From a virus, in the IMG/VR virus record IMGVR_UViG_3300034520_000280, positions 1 through 41,141 of that record: DNA of 41,141 nucleotides, one strand, 5' to 3'. Within the stretch, counting starts at the first letter, position 1; every line of letters starts with the position of its first letter. Below, one piece after another: positions 15,740 to 22,912 of the stretch. The notes under the pieces were generated by a model. It was given only the letters and a program-made list of their open reading frames with translations. It did no database searches and was not told the DNA's origin. Position numbers and translations under genes: made by a program.

Positions 15740-16447
15740 ATGTATGTCTGGGTTTTCCAGGGCAACCTGGGGGAAGGTAAGACGTTCGGAATGAGTGTCC
15801 TGGCCCACTACTTTGCGGCCAAGGCCCGCCGGGCCGGGATACCGGTGGATCTGTACGCAAATTACGGGCTGAAAGGTGCCCGGCAGCTGAACCATTACAC
15901 TGATTTTTACCGGGTGGCGAAAAGCCCAAACTCAATCTGCCTTTTAGACGAGGCCCACGTTAACCTTGACTCCCGGCTGTTCCACCGGGGGGCAAACATC
16001 TACATGACGCAGTTCTTTTTCTACCTCCGAAAGCTCCATTCTAGTCTTTTTATGACTACCCCTCACATTCGCAATCTGGATTCGCGAATGCGTCAACTGA
16101 CCAACATTCTGGTTGTCTGCCAGCGAGTAGGCGGCGGTTTCATGTACGACATATACGATTACCAGGCCGAAAGGCTCTTAAGGCGCAGGTTTATGCCTAA
16201 ATACATCGTGCAGCAGTTGTTTGAGGTAGGGTTGTACGATACCCACGCCATCATCCGCAGCATTGAGTTTCCGGCGAATGAGCGGACCTTTGATAGCTTC
16301 TTGACCAAACTCATAGCAGTTAGAGACGGAGCGGACTTAAACGCCGTAATGGGGAAAACAGAGGACCCGGAAGAGATGGAAGAGGGTGAAGAGGTTGAAC
16401 AAGAACCAGCACCAAGAAACAGAAAAAGAACGGCCCACGGCGTGTAA
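15740..16447 (+). CDS. Zot/pI-like assembly ATPase
   Basis: This 235-residue P-loop ATPase has Walker A GNLGEGKT (residues 8-15) and Walker B ICLLDEAH (66-73), with the early-Walker-A layout and length of Zot (pI) cytoplasmic domains. In filamentous phages this protein powers extrusion of the genome through the membrane while coat proteins are added. The usual membrane span and outer domain are missing; the protein ends in an acidic stretch and a basic tail. The neighbouring tail-anchored proteins may replace them. This is the key marker for a filamentous-type particle. Confidence 0.88.
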   Translation: MYVWVFQGNLGEGKTFGMSVLAHYFAAKARRAGIPVDLYANYGLKGARQLNHYTDFYRVAKSPNSICLLDEAHVNLDSRLFHRGANIYMTQFFFYLRKLHSSLFMTTPHIRNLDSRMRQLTNILVVCQRVGGGFMYDIYDYQAERLLRRRFMPKYIVQQLFEVGLYDTHAIIRSIEFPANERTFDSFLTKLIAVRDGADLNAVMGKTEDPEEMEEGEEVEQEPAPRNRKRTAHGV

Positions 16448-16562
16448 GTCTTTAGGAAATCCCTGGGGGACGGAACAGCTTGATTGGCGCATGGTTGACG
16501 GTAAGTGGGTCAAGGATCCGGGGTGGTGGAGGAAGATTCCCCAGGCCAAAAGACGCACATAA
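16395..16562 (+). CDS. Possible small protein overlapping the zot 3' end (55 aa)
   Basis: A +1-frame reading frame from TTG 16395 (or GTG 16386) to TAA 16562. The second half is Trp-rich (DWRMVDGKWVKDPGWWRK) and reads like a real small protein. An AGAGGG...GAAGAGG purine stretch precedes it. The overlap with zot and the weak start keep confidence low. Confidence 0.4.
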   Translation: MNKNQHQETEKERPTACKSLGNPWGTEQLDWRMVDGKWVKDPGWWRKIPQAKRRT

Positions 16563-16595
16563 CACCTTCGGATAATGTCTCTTAGGCGCAGTATC

Positions 16596-16634
16596 GGGCC
16601 GGTCCCGCAACAGAGTTATGCGGGTTTCCGGCCC
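16596..16634 (+). other. Nested perfect hairpin downstream of zot, candidate packaging signal or terminator
   Basis: GGGCCGG (16596-16602) pairs with CCGGCCC (16628-16634). Inside it CCCGCA (16604-16609) pairs with TGCGGG (16619-16624) around a 9-base loop. No T-run follows. Filamentous phages use an imperfect hairpin in the noncoding region after their assembly genes as packaging signal, so this is a candidate; a terminator is the simpler alternative. The gap 16563-16680 holds no gene. Confidence 0.6.
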
Positions 16635-16680
16635 TGCTATCTTGTAAAAATGACTTCGCATAATGCGGGAGGGGTAAATA

Positions 16681-16932
16681 ATGCGAGAAGCATTTACAAA
16701 AAGCAAGATAAAGTTATTAAAGTTATTTACCATTACCACTGTTTTGACCCCTTTCACGTTAAGATATGTTATTTCCCCCTTTTTCTACTCCTATTACGTC
16801 CAAGCGATGAATGATGGGAATAATTTGCTTATGTTAACATGGGTCACAGTGATGATTACATTGTCCTTAGCTTTGGCTTGCATTATAACTTTTAGCATTA
16901 TGGTTTTAAGCTCCTTGTTATTTCCCGAGTAA
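16681..16932 (+). CDS. Two-span membrane protein, 83 aa
   Basis: ATG follows GGGAGGGG. The protein has a basic N-terminus and two hydrophobic regions (about residues 15-38 and 50-80). Family not recognised. Its leader sequence ATGCGGGAGGGGT is almost identical to that of the next gene, so the two are probably regulated or translated alike. Confidence 0.65.
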   Translation: MREAFTKSKIKLLKLFTITTVLTPFTLRYVISPFFYSYYVQAMNDGNNLLMLTWVTVMITLSLALACIITFSIMVLSSLLFPE

Positions 16933-16950
16933 AATGCGGGAGGGGTCAAT

Positions 16951-17244
16951 ATGAGGTGGTACCCTGTCCGTGTTTACTTCCCCGAAGAGGGAATTCTGGC
17001 CGCGGTGATCCATGACGACTGGATTCTTGGGAGAACGCCTCTTGACGCGCTACGAAGGGCAATGCGGAACTGGCCCCGGGCCGTGTGGGTTGAAATCGCG
17101 GAAAAGAGGATTTTTTACCACTACGAGTTACCGCAGGAATGCAGAAAGTGCAGGTATAACCGGAAAAGTTACTGTGCCATTTTTGGGCGTATGTGGATCC
17201 CCAGTCGCGACGACTGCCTTTTCAGGGATGTGATATACGATTGA
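16951..17244 (+). CDS. Hypothetical Cys-containing protein, 97 aa
   Basis: It starts behind the same GCGGGAGGGGT leader as its upstream neighbour. Its C-terminal part has Cys at CRKC, then SYC and DDC, possibly binding zinc or an Fe-S cluster. The N-terminal half is beta-rich and resembles small phage proteins with a type-II-toxin-antitoxin-like fold (strand order WYPVRVYFPEEG), but no family can be named. Confidence 0.65.
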   Translation: MRWYPVRVYFPEEGILAAVIHDDWILGRTPLDALRRAMRNWPRAVWVEIAEKRIFYHYELPQECRKCRYNRKSYCAIFGRMWIPSRDDCLFRDVIYD

Positions 17245-17265
17245 TTAGAGAATGGGGGAAGTATA

Positions 17266-18096
17266 GTGGGGAAAATCCGTGCTGATAGGATTATCCGTCA
17301 GATAGCCCGACGTCATAAGGATGACCTGTTCTTAACTGAGGTAAAGAACGGGCCGACGCTATTTGGTGAAGGCCTCCTGATCATGGACGCCGTGGCCGTA
17401 AAAAAGTCCTGGAAAAAACCCTGCATTACAGGGTATGAAATAAAAACCAGCCGGCAGGATTTTCTGCGGGATAACAAGTGGCCCTACTACCTGAAATACT
17501 GCCACCTCCTGTACTTTGCCTGCCCGGCGGGATTGATCGCGCCGGAGGAGGTTCCGGAAGATGTAGGACTTATCTACTACAACCCTGAGAAGGACTGTAT
17601 CCACACCAAGAGGGCCGCCATCTTCAGAGCTATTGAGATACCTTGGGAAATGCTGTATTACATGCTCATATGCCGGTCCAAATCAGACAGGCACCCGTTT
17701 TTCAGCAGCCAGCGCGAATACTTGGAGGCATGGGTCCAGGATAAAGCCGAGCGAAAAGAGCTTGGCTGGCGGGTTAGAAACAAAATGACTGAACAGATCG
17801 AGGAATTGACGAAAAGGGTAAGGGATCTAGAGTTTGAACTTTCTTTACAAAAAAGAGAAATCGAGGTTTTTAAAAGAGTTAAAGATATCCTAGCGAGGTA
17901 TGACGTTAACATCTATAACGGCGATATAGAACGGAGTTTGGAGAATGCCCTGAGTCGCGGAACTCCTCCGGTATTTCGGGACAAGCTACGGGTAATCGCC
18001 CGGGAGGTGGAAAAACTCATGAAATTAACGGAAAGGATAACATGCCTGCCTGCGGAGCAATTAACATACAGCGCGATTAACGAAGGTGATCAATAG
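17266..18096 (+). CDS. PD-(D/E)XK nuclease-like protein (MmcB-type) with coiled coil
   Basis: It starts at GTG 17266. The 276-residue protein has an N-terminal restriction-endonuclease-like fold (about 1-130) with a candidate active site of MDAV (Asp) and GYEIKTS (ExK), as in MmcB-like DNA repair proteins, followed by a coiled coil (about 150-200) and a helical end. It may process DNA ends in repair, recombination or replication. Its stop overlaps the start of the tyrosine recombinase, so the two are co-expressed. The family assignment is tentative. Confidence 0.6.
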   Translation: MGKIRADRIIRQIARRHKDDLFLTEVKNGPTLFGEGLLIMDAVAVKKSWKKPCITGYEIKTSRQDFLRDNKWPYYLKYCHLLYFACPAGLIAPEEVPEDVGLIYYNPEKDCIHTKRAAIFRAIEIPWEMLYYMLICRSKSDRHPFFSSQREYLEAWVQDKAERKELGWRVRNKMTEQIEELTKRVRDLEFELSLQKREIEVFKRVKDILARYDVNIYNGDIERSLENALSRGTPPVFRDKLRVIAREVEKLMKLTERITCLPAEQLTYSAINEGDQ

Positions 18097-18941
18097 TGGA
18101 TGGGTTTCTTAATACCCTGGACGGTAGCACCGCCCGGGCATACCGGGAGGACCTGGCCGACTTCGCCCGGTGGTTCGCCCACACTAACGGTCAAGACCCC
18201 ACCCCGGAATTAGTGACCGGCATCGACCTGCGGGAGTACCAGGGGCACATGCTGGCGGTGCGCGGCCTTAAGCCGGCAACCGTGAACCGCCGACTGGCCG
18301 CAATCCGGGCCTGGCTCCGGTGGGCCAGGGAAAACGGGATAATAGAGGACCTACCGCCCTTCCCCCGCCGGGCAGCCGAACCCAAAGGGGCTCCCCGGGC
18401 GCTATCCCGGGTGGAAGAAGCCCGCTTCCTCCGTGCTGTGGAGAGGGAAGGGAGCCCCCGGGATCAGGCACTGATCGCCCTCATGCTCCACGCCGGCCTG
18501 CGGGTGGGGGAGGCGGTGCGGGTGCGGGCCGCCGAGGTGGAGATCAGCGATCGCAAAGGCCGGGTGGTGGTCCGGGCGGGTAAGGGAATGAAAAGGCGGG
18601 AGGTACCCCTGTCCGCCGAGGCCCGGGCCATGATCCGGCCCTGGCTCTCACAGGTTCAAGGGGAGTGGCTTTTTCCCGGCCAGGACGGGAAACATCTCTC
18701 CACCCGGGCCGCACAGGACGTAGTGAAGAAATACGCTTACCTGGCGCGGCTGGACGTTGATCACGTTACTCCCCACGTCCTGCGGCACACCTTTGCCACC
18801 CGACTTTTGCGGCAAGGGGTGGACATAGTAGTGGTTGCCGCTTTGCTTGGACATGCCCGGATAGACACCACGGCCAGGTACACCCGGCCCGGGTGGGCTG
18901 ACCTGGAAAGGGCCGTAGAAGGGGGGAACACTTCTTGTTAG
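18096..18941 (+). CDS. Tyrosine recombinase (XerC/XerD-like)
   Basis: GTG 18096 overlaps the previous stop. The 281-residue protein has an N-terminal SAM-like core-binding domain (about 1-95) and a catalytic domain with Arg136, Lys163, His227-x-x-Arg230, His253 and the nucleophile Tyr262. All catalytic residues are present. The element also has a serine recombinase, so this enzyme may resolve multimers or use a dif-like site, as many filamentous phages do through host XerCD. Its gene is GC-richer than its neighbours. Confidence 0.93.
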   Translation: MDGFLNTLDGSTARAYREDLADFARWFAHTNGQDPTPELVTGIDLREYQGHMLAVRGLKPATVNRRLAAIRAWLRWARENGIIEDLPPFPRRAAEPKGAPRALSRVEEARFLRAVEREGSPRDQALIALMLHAGLRVGEAVRVRAAEVEISDRKGRVVVRAGKGMKRREVPLSAEARAMIRPWLSQVQGEWLFPGQDGKHLSTRAAQDVVKKYAYLARLDVDHVTPHVLRHTFATRLLRQGVDIVVVAALLGHARIDTTARYTRPGWADLERAVEGGNTSC

Positions 18942-18967
18942 CTGTTTGTACAGGGGGTAGTCGGCAA

Positions 18968-19321
18968 ATGATAGACGAAATGTACCTGGTCAAAAACAGA
19001 AACTTATTTGGAAGGTTGGTTCGGGTAAAAGAGGATCCCTATAAAGGTTGCTGGATGGCGGATATTTGGAGAATCAACGATGGATTTGGAAAGAGAAGGC
19101 GAAGGCTCGGTTGTTTGGGAGCCGAGTATTTTTGCGAAAGCCAAGTAGATAAGGCCGTGAATCTCTTAGAACAACAATTGGGTAGAAAAGGTGCTTGGTT
19201 GAAGTATAAGTCCCCTCAGCAGATTGCTGATGAATTGTCAAGTGTTGGAGATACTCCAAAAAGCATAGAGGAGTACCAAGCTGAAATAGAAGAAGAGGGG
19301 GAACATCATGAAAGTCATTGA
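18968..19321 (+). CDS. Hypothetical protein, 117 aa
   Basis: ATG 18968 is preferred to the TTG at 18935, which lies inside the recombinase gene. The protein has a basic N-terminal beta-rich part and an acidic C-terminal helix (EEYQAEIEEEGEHH). No family was recognised. Its end overlaps the next gene start by 14 bp. Confidence 0.6.
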   Translation: MIDEMYLVKNRNLFGRLVRVKEDPYKGCWMADIWRINDGFGKRRRRLGCLGAEYFCESQVDKAVNLLEQQLGRKGAWLKYKSPQQIADELSSVGDTPKSIEEYQAEIEEEGEHHESH

Positions 19322-19748
19322 ACACAACGGCAGGCTAAAGGTAGACTGGCAGGCAGTACGAAGCCGGAACAAGGGTTGTATATGCGTCGAAAAAGACTAC
19401 CAATTCCCCGGGGGATTCTACCTCCGGCACAAAGAGACTCCTTACTACCTGACCGCAAGTAGATATGATATTGAGTGCATGATCGAAAACGCCCTGGCCG
19501 CCCTGGGGCTGAATACCGGGCCAATCATCGTGCCCACGCGGGAACAGGCCGACATGATCAACATGATGATCCAGCCTACGATGGAGATCCTGGACACCCG
19601 CCTGCCCGGGGCAAATGGGTGGTTTTTAAACCTCCTGTGGGCCGTCCTGGGTAAGGTGAAAGTACATCCCCGGGCGGCAAATATTGCTGATGGCACTGAG
19701 GCCGCCATAAATGGCCTGGAAGCACAGGACACTATGTTGCAAAGGTAA
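19308..19748 (+). CDS. Hypothetical protein, 146 aa
   Basis: ATG 19308 follows AGAGGGGG inside the preceding gene, so the pair is coupled. The protein has a mixed alpha/beta N-terminal half with Cys-Ile-Cys (KGCICVEKDY) and a helical second half. It was not recognised. The stop codon lies within the second copy of the repeated leader element. Confidence 0.6.
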   Translation: MKVIEHNGRLKVDWQAVRSRNKGCICVEKDYQFPGGFYLRHKETPYYLTASRYDIECMIENALAALGLNTGPIIVPTREQADMINMMIQPTMEILDTRLPGANGWFLNLLWAVLGKVKVHPRAANIADGTEAAINGLEAQDTMLQR

Positions 19749-19786
19749 TCACTCAAGGATTTAATTTATCTCTTGCTATAGGGCAA
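19742..19786 (+). promoter_or_regulatory. Repeated leader element, copy 2
   Basis: It aligns with 14290-14334: an identical AAGGTAATCAC start, then after about 10 bases TAATTTATCTCTTGCTATAG and GGGCAA. The TGCTATAGG part could be an extended -10. It stands 27 bp before the gene at 19814. Confidence 0.5.
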
Positions 19787-19813
19787 TTGTGAAAGACGTT
19801 TGGGGGAATAAAC

Positions 19814-20077
19814 ATGGAAGTGTCAAAGAGGTTTTATGTCCTGGCCGCCTCCCAGGACCCTCCCCCGAAGCCTAAAACCCACGGGGTGGTCGATTGGGTG
19901 CAGCTTATCTCCCGCCTGGACGAAAAACGCCGGCAGGCCCTATACGAAGCCCTGGGCGGCCGGGGGAAGGTAGACGGGTGGACCAGGAGAAAAGAAACGA
20001 TGCGGTTTCTTTTTGAGTTAACCCCGGAAGAAAGAGAGAAGCTTTGGGCGGTGGTGAGCGAGTGGAGCCAGAGATGA
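19814..20077 (+). CDS. Hypothetical protein, 87 aa
   Basis: ATG follows TTGGGGG. A small basic helical protein with the pattern RLDEKRRQALYEALG and FELTPEEREKLWAVV, resembling the helical ends of DNA-binding proteins; no family is named. It is the last + strand gene before a convergent gene block and ends before a cluster of terminators. Confidence 0.6.
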   Translation: MEVSKRFYVLAASQDPPPKPKTHGVVDWVQLISRLDEKRRQALYEALGGRGKVDGWTRRKETMRFLFELTPEEREKLWAVVSEWSQR

Positions 20078-20093
20078 GGCCCACCTTAATCCC

Positions 20094-20131
20094 TGTGTTT
20101 GGCATAATTTTTTGGCATATTTTTTGGCATA
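20094..20131 (+). repeat. Three short direct repeats TTTGGCATA, first with an IS21-end-like start
   Basis: GGCATA, each time preceded by a T-run, occurs at 20101, 20114 and 20126. The first copy reads TGTGTTTGGCA, identical to the first 11 bases of the left end of the IS21-family element at 26462. It may be a remnant end of a related insertion or chance; the T-runs could also help termination. Confidence 0.4.
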
Positions 20132-20141
20132 GAAATAATAT

Positions 20142-20161
20142 CCCCGGGGATTAACCCGGGG
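20142..20161 (-). terminator. Terminator of the minus-strand block
   Basis: CCCCGGG (20142-20148) pairs with CCCGGGG (20155-20161). Read on the minus strand it is followed by ATATTATTT. It closes the operon that ends at 20180. A second 8-bp hairpin lies just before it in minus-strand order (20171-20178 with 20184-20191). Confidence 0.7.
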
Positions 20162-20170
20162 AAAACCAAC

Positions 20171-20191
20171 AGCCCGGCATTACGCCGGGCT
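20171..20191. terminator. 8-bp hairpin at the convergent gene ends
   Basis: AGCCCGGC (20171-20178) and GCCGGGCT (20184-20191) with a 5-base loop. It overlaps the stop codon of the minus-strand gene and is probably part of a bidirectional termination region. Confidence 0.55.
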
Positions 20192-20647
20192 GATGTACCC
20201 CAGAATCTCCACCGGGACGGCCACCCCTTCTCTGTCCGGTGCCAGGGGGTGCAGTTCTGGCGGAAGCCAGTCTTTTATCCGTGTTCCTCTCCCGTCCGGG
20301 AGGGTGTGGCAGGAATCAAACCCTGACCGCCCCCGGATCAGCACCTCCAGCCAGCCAAGTATGGGCTGATCCGTGAGGGGGGAGTGCAGGGCCTCAAGAA
20401 CCACCGGGATGTCCTCTTCCTGTTCGTCAAAGCCGTCCCAGTTCCCGGGGAGATGCTGGAGTGCCTGGGCGACGGCGTTCCAGGTGGTGTGCACCGCCCC
20501 GTTTAGCATGTACTGCTCCACGAAGCGGTGAAGACATTCTTCTACCGCGCCGGACTGGGACGTTTTAAGCCACCGCACCACCCAGGCCAAATACCCCTGG
20601 GCGACGGGGGAAAGGTAAAAGCTATACGTTTTGCTTTTTTCGGGCAT
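20180..20647 (-). CDS. Hypothetical protein with ribbon-helix-helix-like N-terminus
   Basis: The start is ATG 20647, 8 bp after AAGGAG, rather than the longer frame from 20704. The 155-residue acidic protein begins with a segment (about 5-45, around YSFYLSPVAQGYLAWVVRWL, then TSQSGAVEECL) that resembles a short strand-helix-helix. The rest was not recognised. It is the last gene of the minus-strand block. Confidence 0.6.
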   Translation of the reverse strand: MPEKSKTYSFYLSPVAQGYLAWVVRWLKTSQSGAVEECLHRFVEQYMLNGAVHTTWNAVAQALQHLPGNWDGFDEQEEDIPVVLEALHSPLTDQPILGWLEVLIRGRSGFDSCHTLPDGRGTRIKDWLPPELHPLAPDREGVAVPVEILGYISPA

Positions 20648-20704
20648 TCTGATTTCTCCTTTTTCTTCTTTTTCTCCTTTACGTGGAAGATAAATCTCAA
20701 ACAT

Positions 20705-21484
20705 TTAGTCCACCTCTCCCCGGCGGCCGGGGAAGGGGTGCAGCGCCAGCCAGGATCCTTCCGGAACGTCCAGCGGGTCGTGGTCCGGCGATGTGATGCG
20801 GGCCGGACCGGTGAAACGGACGGCGCACATAATCCGGCCGGTGTACTCTACGGCTACCGGGCGGGCGAGGGAGCAGTCAGGAGTAATAAACTCATCTTTT
20901 TGCAGGGTGTGGTTGAAGAGGGCCTGTGACCCGTGCCACACCCCACCGATATCTAACCCGTCCCGAGGCACAATACGTAAGTGCCCCTGCTGGAGAACGG
21001 TGTCTTCCGGTACCTGGAACACCCCGTCTCCATCATCATCGGCAAGGTAAAATACCGGCTGGCGGAAGTGGTACCCCGCCAGGCGCGGGGTGAGCACCCA
21101 CGCCTGCACCAGTTTCTCATCCCGGACAGGGAAGGGAAGCTGAAAGAAAAGTTGCTGTGCCAGGTTGATAACGGGCCGGACAAAGGTAGCTGGTACGGAC
21201 AGTTCCACCCACTCACCCACCAGGCCCTCCACCGGGCGCGGGGCAGGGGTATAGGAAATGGGTGTGAGGGCAATCTCTACGGCGTGGCGGGAATTCCAGG
21301 CCCGCACAACTGCATACGGAATTTCCTGCGTAGCCGGGGAGAAGTCCACGGCATGGCGGCTGCGGCAGGGGCTGTTCAGGTGGCCCGCACGAGCCACCAG
21401 CTGGCCCACCTGCACCGATGGGGCGGTGCAGGTGGTGATGGATTCTACCGCGCTCTGTAAACGCTGTACGTCTATTAGCCGCAT
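20705..21484 (-). CDS. Hypothetical protein, 259 aa
   Basis: ATG 21484 stands behind a strong AAAGGAGG. The upstream extension of the open frame crosses a leader hairpin and is not coding. The product is soluble and mostly beta-strand, with an acidic DDDGDG loop near the middle that could bind calcium. No family was recognised. It is the largest protein of a block of otherwise small proteins. Confidence 0.65.
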   Translation of the reverse strand: MRLIDVQRLQSAVESITTCTAPSVQVGQLVARAGHLNSPCRSRHAVDFSPATQEIPYAVVRAWNSRHAVEIALTPISYTPAPRPVEGLVGEWVELSVPATFVRPVINLAQQLFFQLPFPVRDEKLVQAWVLTPRLAGYHFRQPVFYLADDDGDGVFQVPEDTVLQQGHLRIVPRDGLDIGGVWHGSQALFNHTLQKDEFITPDCSLARPVAVEYTGRIMCAVRFTGPARITSPDHDPLDVPEGSWLALHPFPGRRGEVD

Positions 21485-21502
21485 AATAACCTCCTTTCTT
21501 CT

Positions 21503-21523
21503 GCCGGGATTACGGATCCCGGC
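21503..21523 (-). promoter_or_regulatory. Leader hairpin type A, copy 1
   Basis: GCCGGGAT (21503-21510) pairs with ATCCCGGC (21516-21523). The stretch 21503-21529 matches 21948-21974 with one mismatch. It lies just upstream of the gene starting at 21484. Confidence 0.65.
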
Positions 21524-21575
21524 GGGCCGAATTTGGCTGGGCGTATTTGGACCGCCACCAAGCGGGGTTGTTAGT

Positions 21576-21911
21576 TTACCAGCAGTCTTCGTAATCAAGA
21601 AAGCGGTCGTCGGCAAAGAACTCGCTGACACTGACACGCTCCACGATTTTCTCGGGGTAAATCAATACCCCGTCATAAACCCGACCGATACGCCGTCCCC
21701 GGACGATGACAACTTCACAGTCCTCGTCCAGGTCGCGAACGCTAAGTACAGGATGAGCAAAGCTACGGATATAGTCCCGCAGTTCGCTAACGGTCTCGCA
21801 GGCGCAAAGCCCTTCGTGATGTTCTCCCTCACTCCCGCCGTCGGCGCTTTTGTGCGCCTGCATTTCCTCTAGCGAAATACCTTTACCTTGAATACGGAAG
21901 AATGTTGCCAT
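21576..21911 (-). CDS. Hypothetical acidic protein, 111 aa
   Basis: ATG 21911 follows AAGGAGGG. The product is small, acidic and beta-rich; the order VVIVRGRRIGRVYDGVLIYP suggests a compact sheet. Not recognised. It shares the individual ribosome binding site and leader style of its neighbours. Confidence 0.62.
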   Translation of the reverse strand: MATFFRIQGKGISLEEMQAHKSADGGSEGEHHEGLCACETVSELRDYIRSFAHPVLSVRDLDEDCEVVIVRGRRIGRVYDGVLIYPEKIVERVSVSEFFADDRFLDYEDCW

Positions 21912-21947
21912 AACGCACCCTCCTTGCCCTTTCTTTCCTCTCTGTTC

Positions 21948-21968
21948 GCCGGGATTACGGCTCCCGGC
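21948..21968 (-). promoter_or_regulatory. Leader hairpin type A, copy 2
   Basis: GCCGGGA (21948-21954) pairs with TCCCGGC (21962-21968). It is almost identical in sequence to the hairpin at 21503. It overlaps the end of the gene at 21955 and precedes the gene starting at 21911. Confidence 0.65.
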
Positions 21969-22245
21969 GGGCCGTTTCTATTACCCAGGGATGGCCGTCC
22001 TGGTCAGTAACCAGAAGGCCCTTCCTGAGGGCTGTAATAATACCAGGGCCGTCGAGGCGGCCTGTCAATCCGCCACCGCCCCAACTCACCCTGACTAACC
22101 GGGCGTTTCCCTCTCCCTGCTCGTCCCAGGAGATGTCATCTAAGACCTCCTGGGGCATGGGACGGTAACGGTAATCGGCGTTCCCATCCCATGCAAGGGG
22201 ATAGTTTACAAGATAGGCGCGCGCTGGCTCCATTGCTGGTTCCAT
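21955..22245 (-). CDS. Hypothetical protein, 96 aa
   Basis: ATG 22245 follows AAAGGAGGG. A small soluble protein with a Gly-rich turn (SWGGGGLTGRLDG) and a beta-strand C-terminus. No family recognised. Confidence 0.6.
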   Translation of the reverse strand: MEPAMEPARAYLVNYPLAWDGNADYRYRPMPQEVLDDISWDEQGEGNARLVRVSWGGGGLTGRLDGPGIITALRKGLLVTDQDGHPWVIETARREP

Positions 22246-22260
22246 TACGCCCTCCTTTCT

Positions 22261-22283
22261 CCGGCCACTTGCCCCCTGGCCGG
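22261..22283 (-). promoter_or_regulatory. Leader hairpin type B, copy 1
   Basis: CCGGCCA (22261-22267) pairs with TGGCCGG (22277-22283), with further similarity to 22913-22953 on the downstream side. It stands before the gene starting at 22245. Confidence 0.6.
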
Positions 22284-22344
22284 TGGGGAAGATTTGTTGG
22301 CGGGGAGGTTGTTAACCCGGCTTTGCTCCCCAGGCCGGGGCGGA

Positions 22345-22674
22345 TTACTCCAGCCGGGTGATAACCCGAATCTGGAGATCCTGCAATGATACATTCTGGT
22401 GCGGGCTGGTGAACCCGTCCACCGCCCGCATGCTCTTCCCCTGCTGGATGGGGAAGCAGATGGCCTGCTCCCCTACGGCTAGACCGGGGAAGAGTTTCTG
22501 CGGGGCTGGGACGGCGCCCAGGCTCTCTACGATGGCCTTTGTGTCGGGGTGACCGATGTAGTGCGGCACACCCACAAGGGACGGAATCTGACCGGGCGGC
22601 AGGGTTTCCACCCGGTAGACCCCGTCAACGGGCAGGACGGTGGTAGAGAGAACGGCAACGAACATGTTAATCAT
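22345..22674 (-). CDS. Candidate DUF1874/YddF-AcrIII-1-like protein (possible ring nuclease)
   Basis: A 109-residue protein. Its N-terminus (LSTTVLPVDGVYRVE) fits the first strand of DUF1874 proteins such as YddF and STIV B116, and residues 40-45 read IGHPDT with His42 matching the catalytic GH(D/Q)ST region of AcrIII-1. A LG..V segment, an ICFPI strand and a VITRL end follow in the family order. AcrIII-1 degrades the cyclic tetra-adenylate signal of type III CRISPR, protecting the invader. The usual EG(K/V) motif after the fourth strand is not clear. This is pattern recognition without a search. Confidence 0.5.
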   Translation of the reverse strand: MINMFVAVLSTTVLPVDGVYRVETLPPGQIPSLVGVPHYIGHPDTKAIVESLGAVPAPQKLFPGLAVGEQAICFPIQQGKSMRAVDGFTSPHQNVSLQDLQIRVITRLE

Positions 22675-22897
22675 CCCCCTCCCATGCGAGCGGCTCCCCG
22701 TTGTCCAGCCACCAGAATTCTCTGTTTTGATGTACCGGACGTTCTTCGCGCGGCTTCCACCCGCAGGACGGGTGGATACATGCTCCCTCCGGGTCGCAGG
22801 GCAGAAGGCACCCTGCGCCCAGGCGGGAACAGCGGTGGAGCGTTCCCGCAGCGGTTTTTCTGGATGTGTAGAAAGCGCAGGTCTTACAGGTCTGCAT
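22667..22897 (-). CDS. Small Cys-rich zinc-binding-like protein
   Basis: ATG 22897 is preferred because AAAGGAGG lies inside the alternative start at 22912. The 76-residue product has many Cys (CKTC, then HRC, GAGC, LPC, GAC, PSC), enough for one or two metal sites. Its end overlaps the start of the next gene by 8 bp. No family named. Confidence 0.62.
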   Translation of the reverse strand: MQTCKTCAFYTSRKTAAGTLHRCSRLGAGCLLPCDPEGACIHPSCGWKPREERPVHQNREFWWLDNGEPLAWEGDD

Positions 22898-22912
22898 CTT
22901 TCCTCCTTTCAT

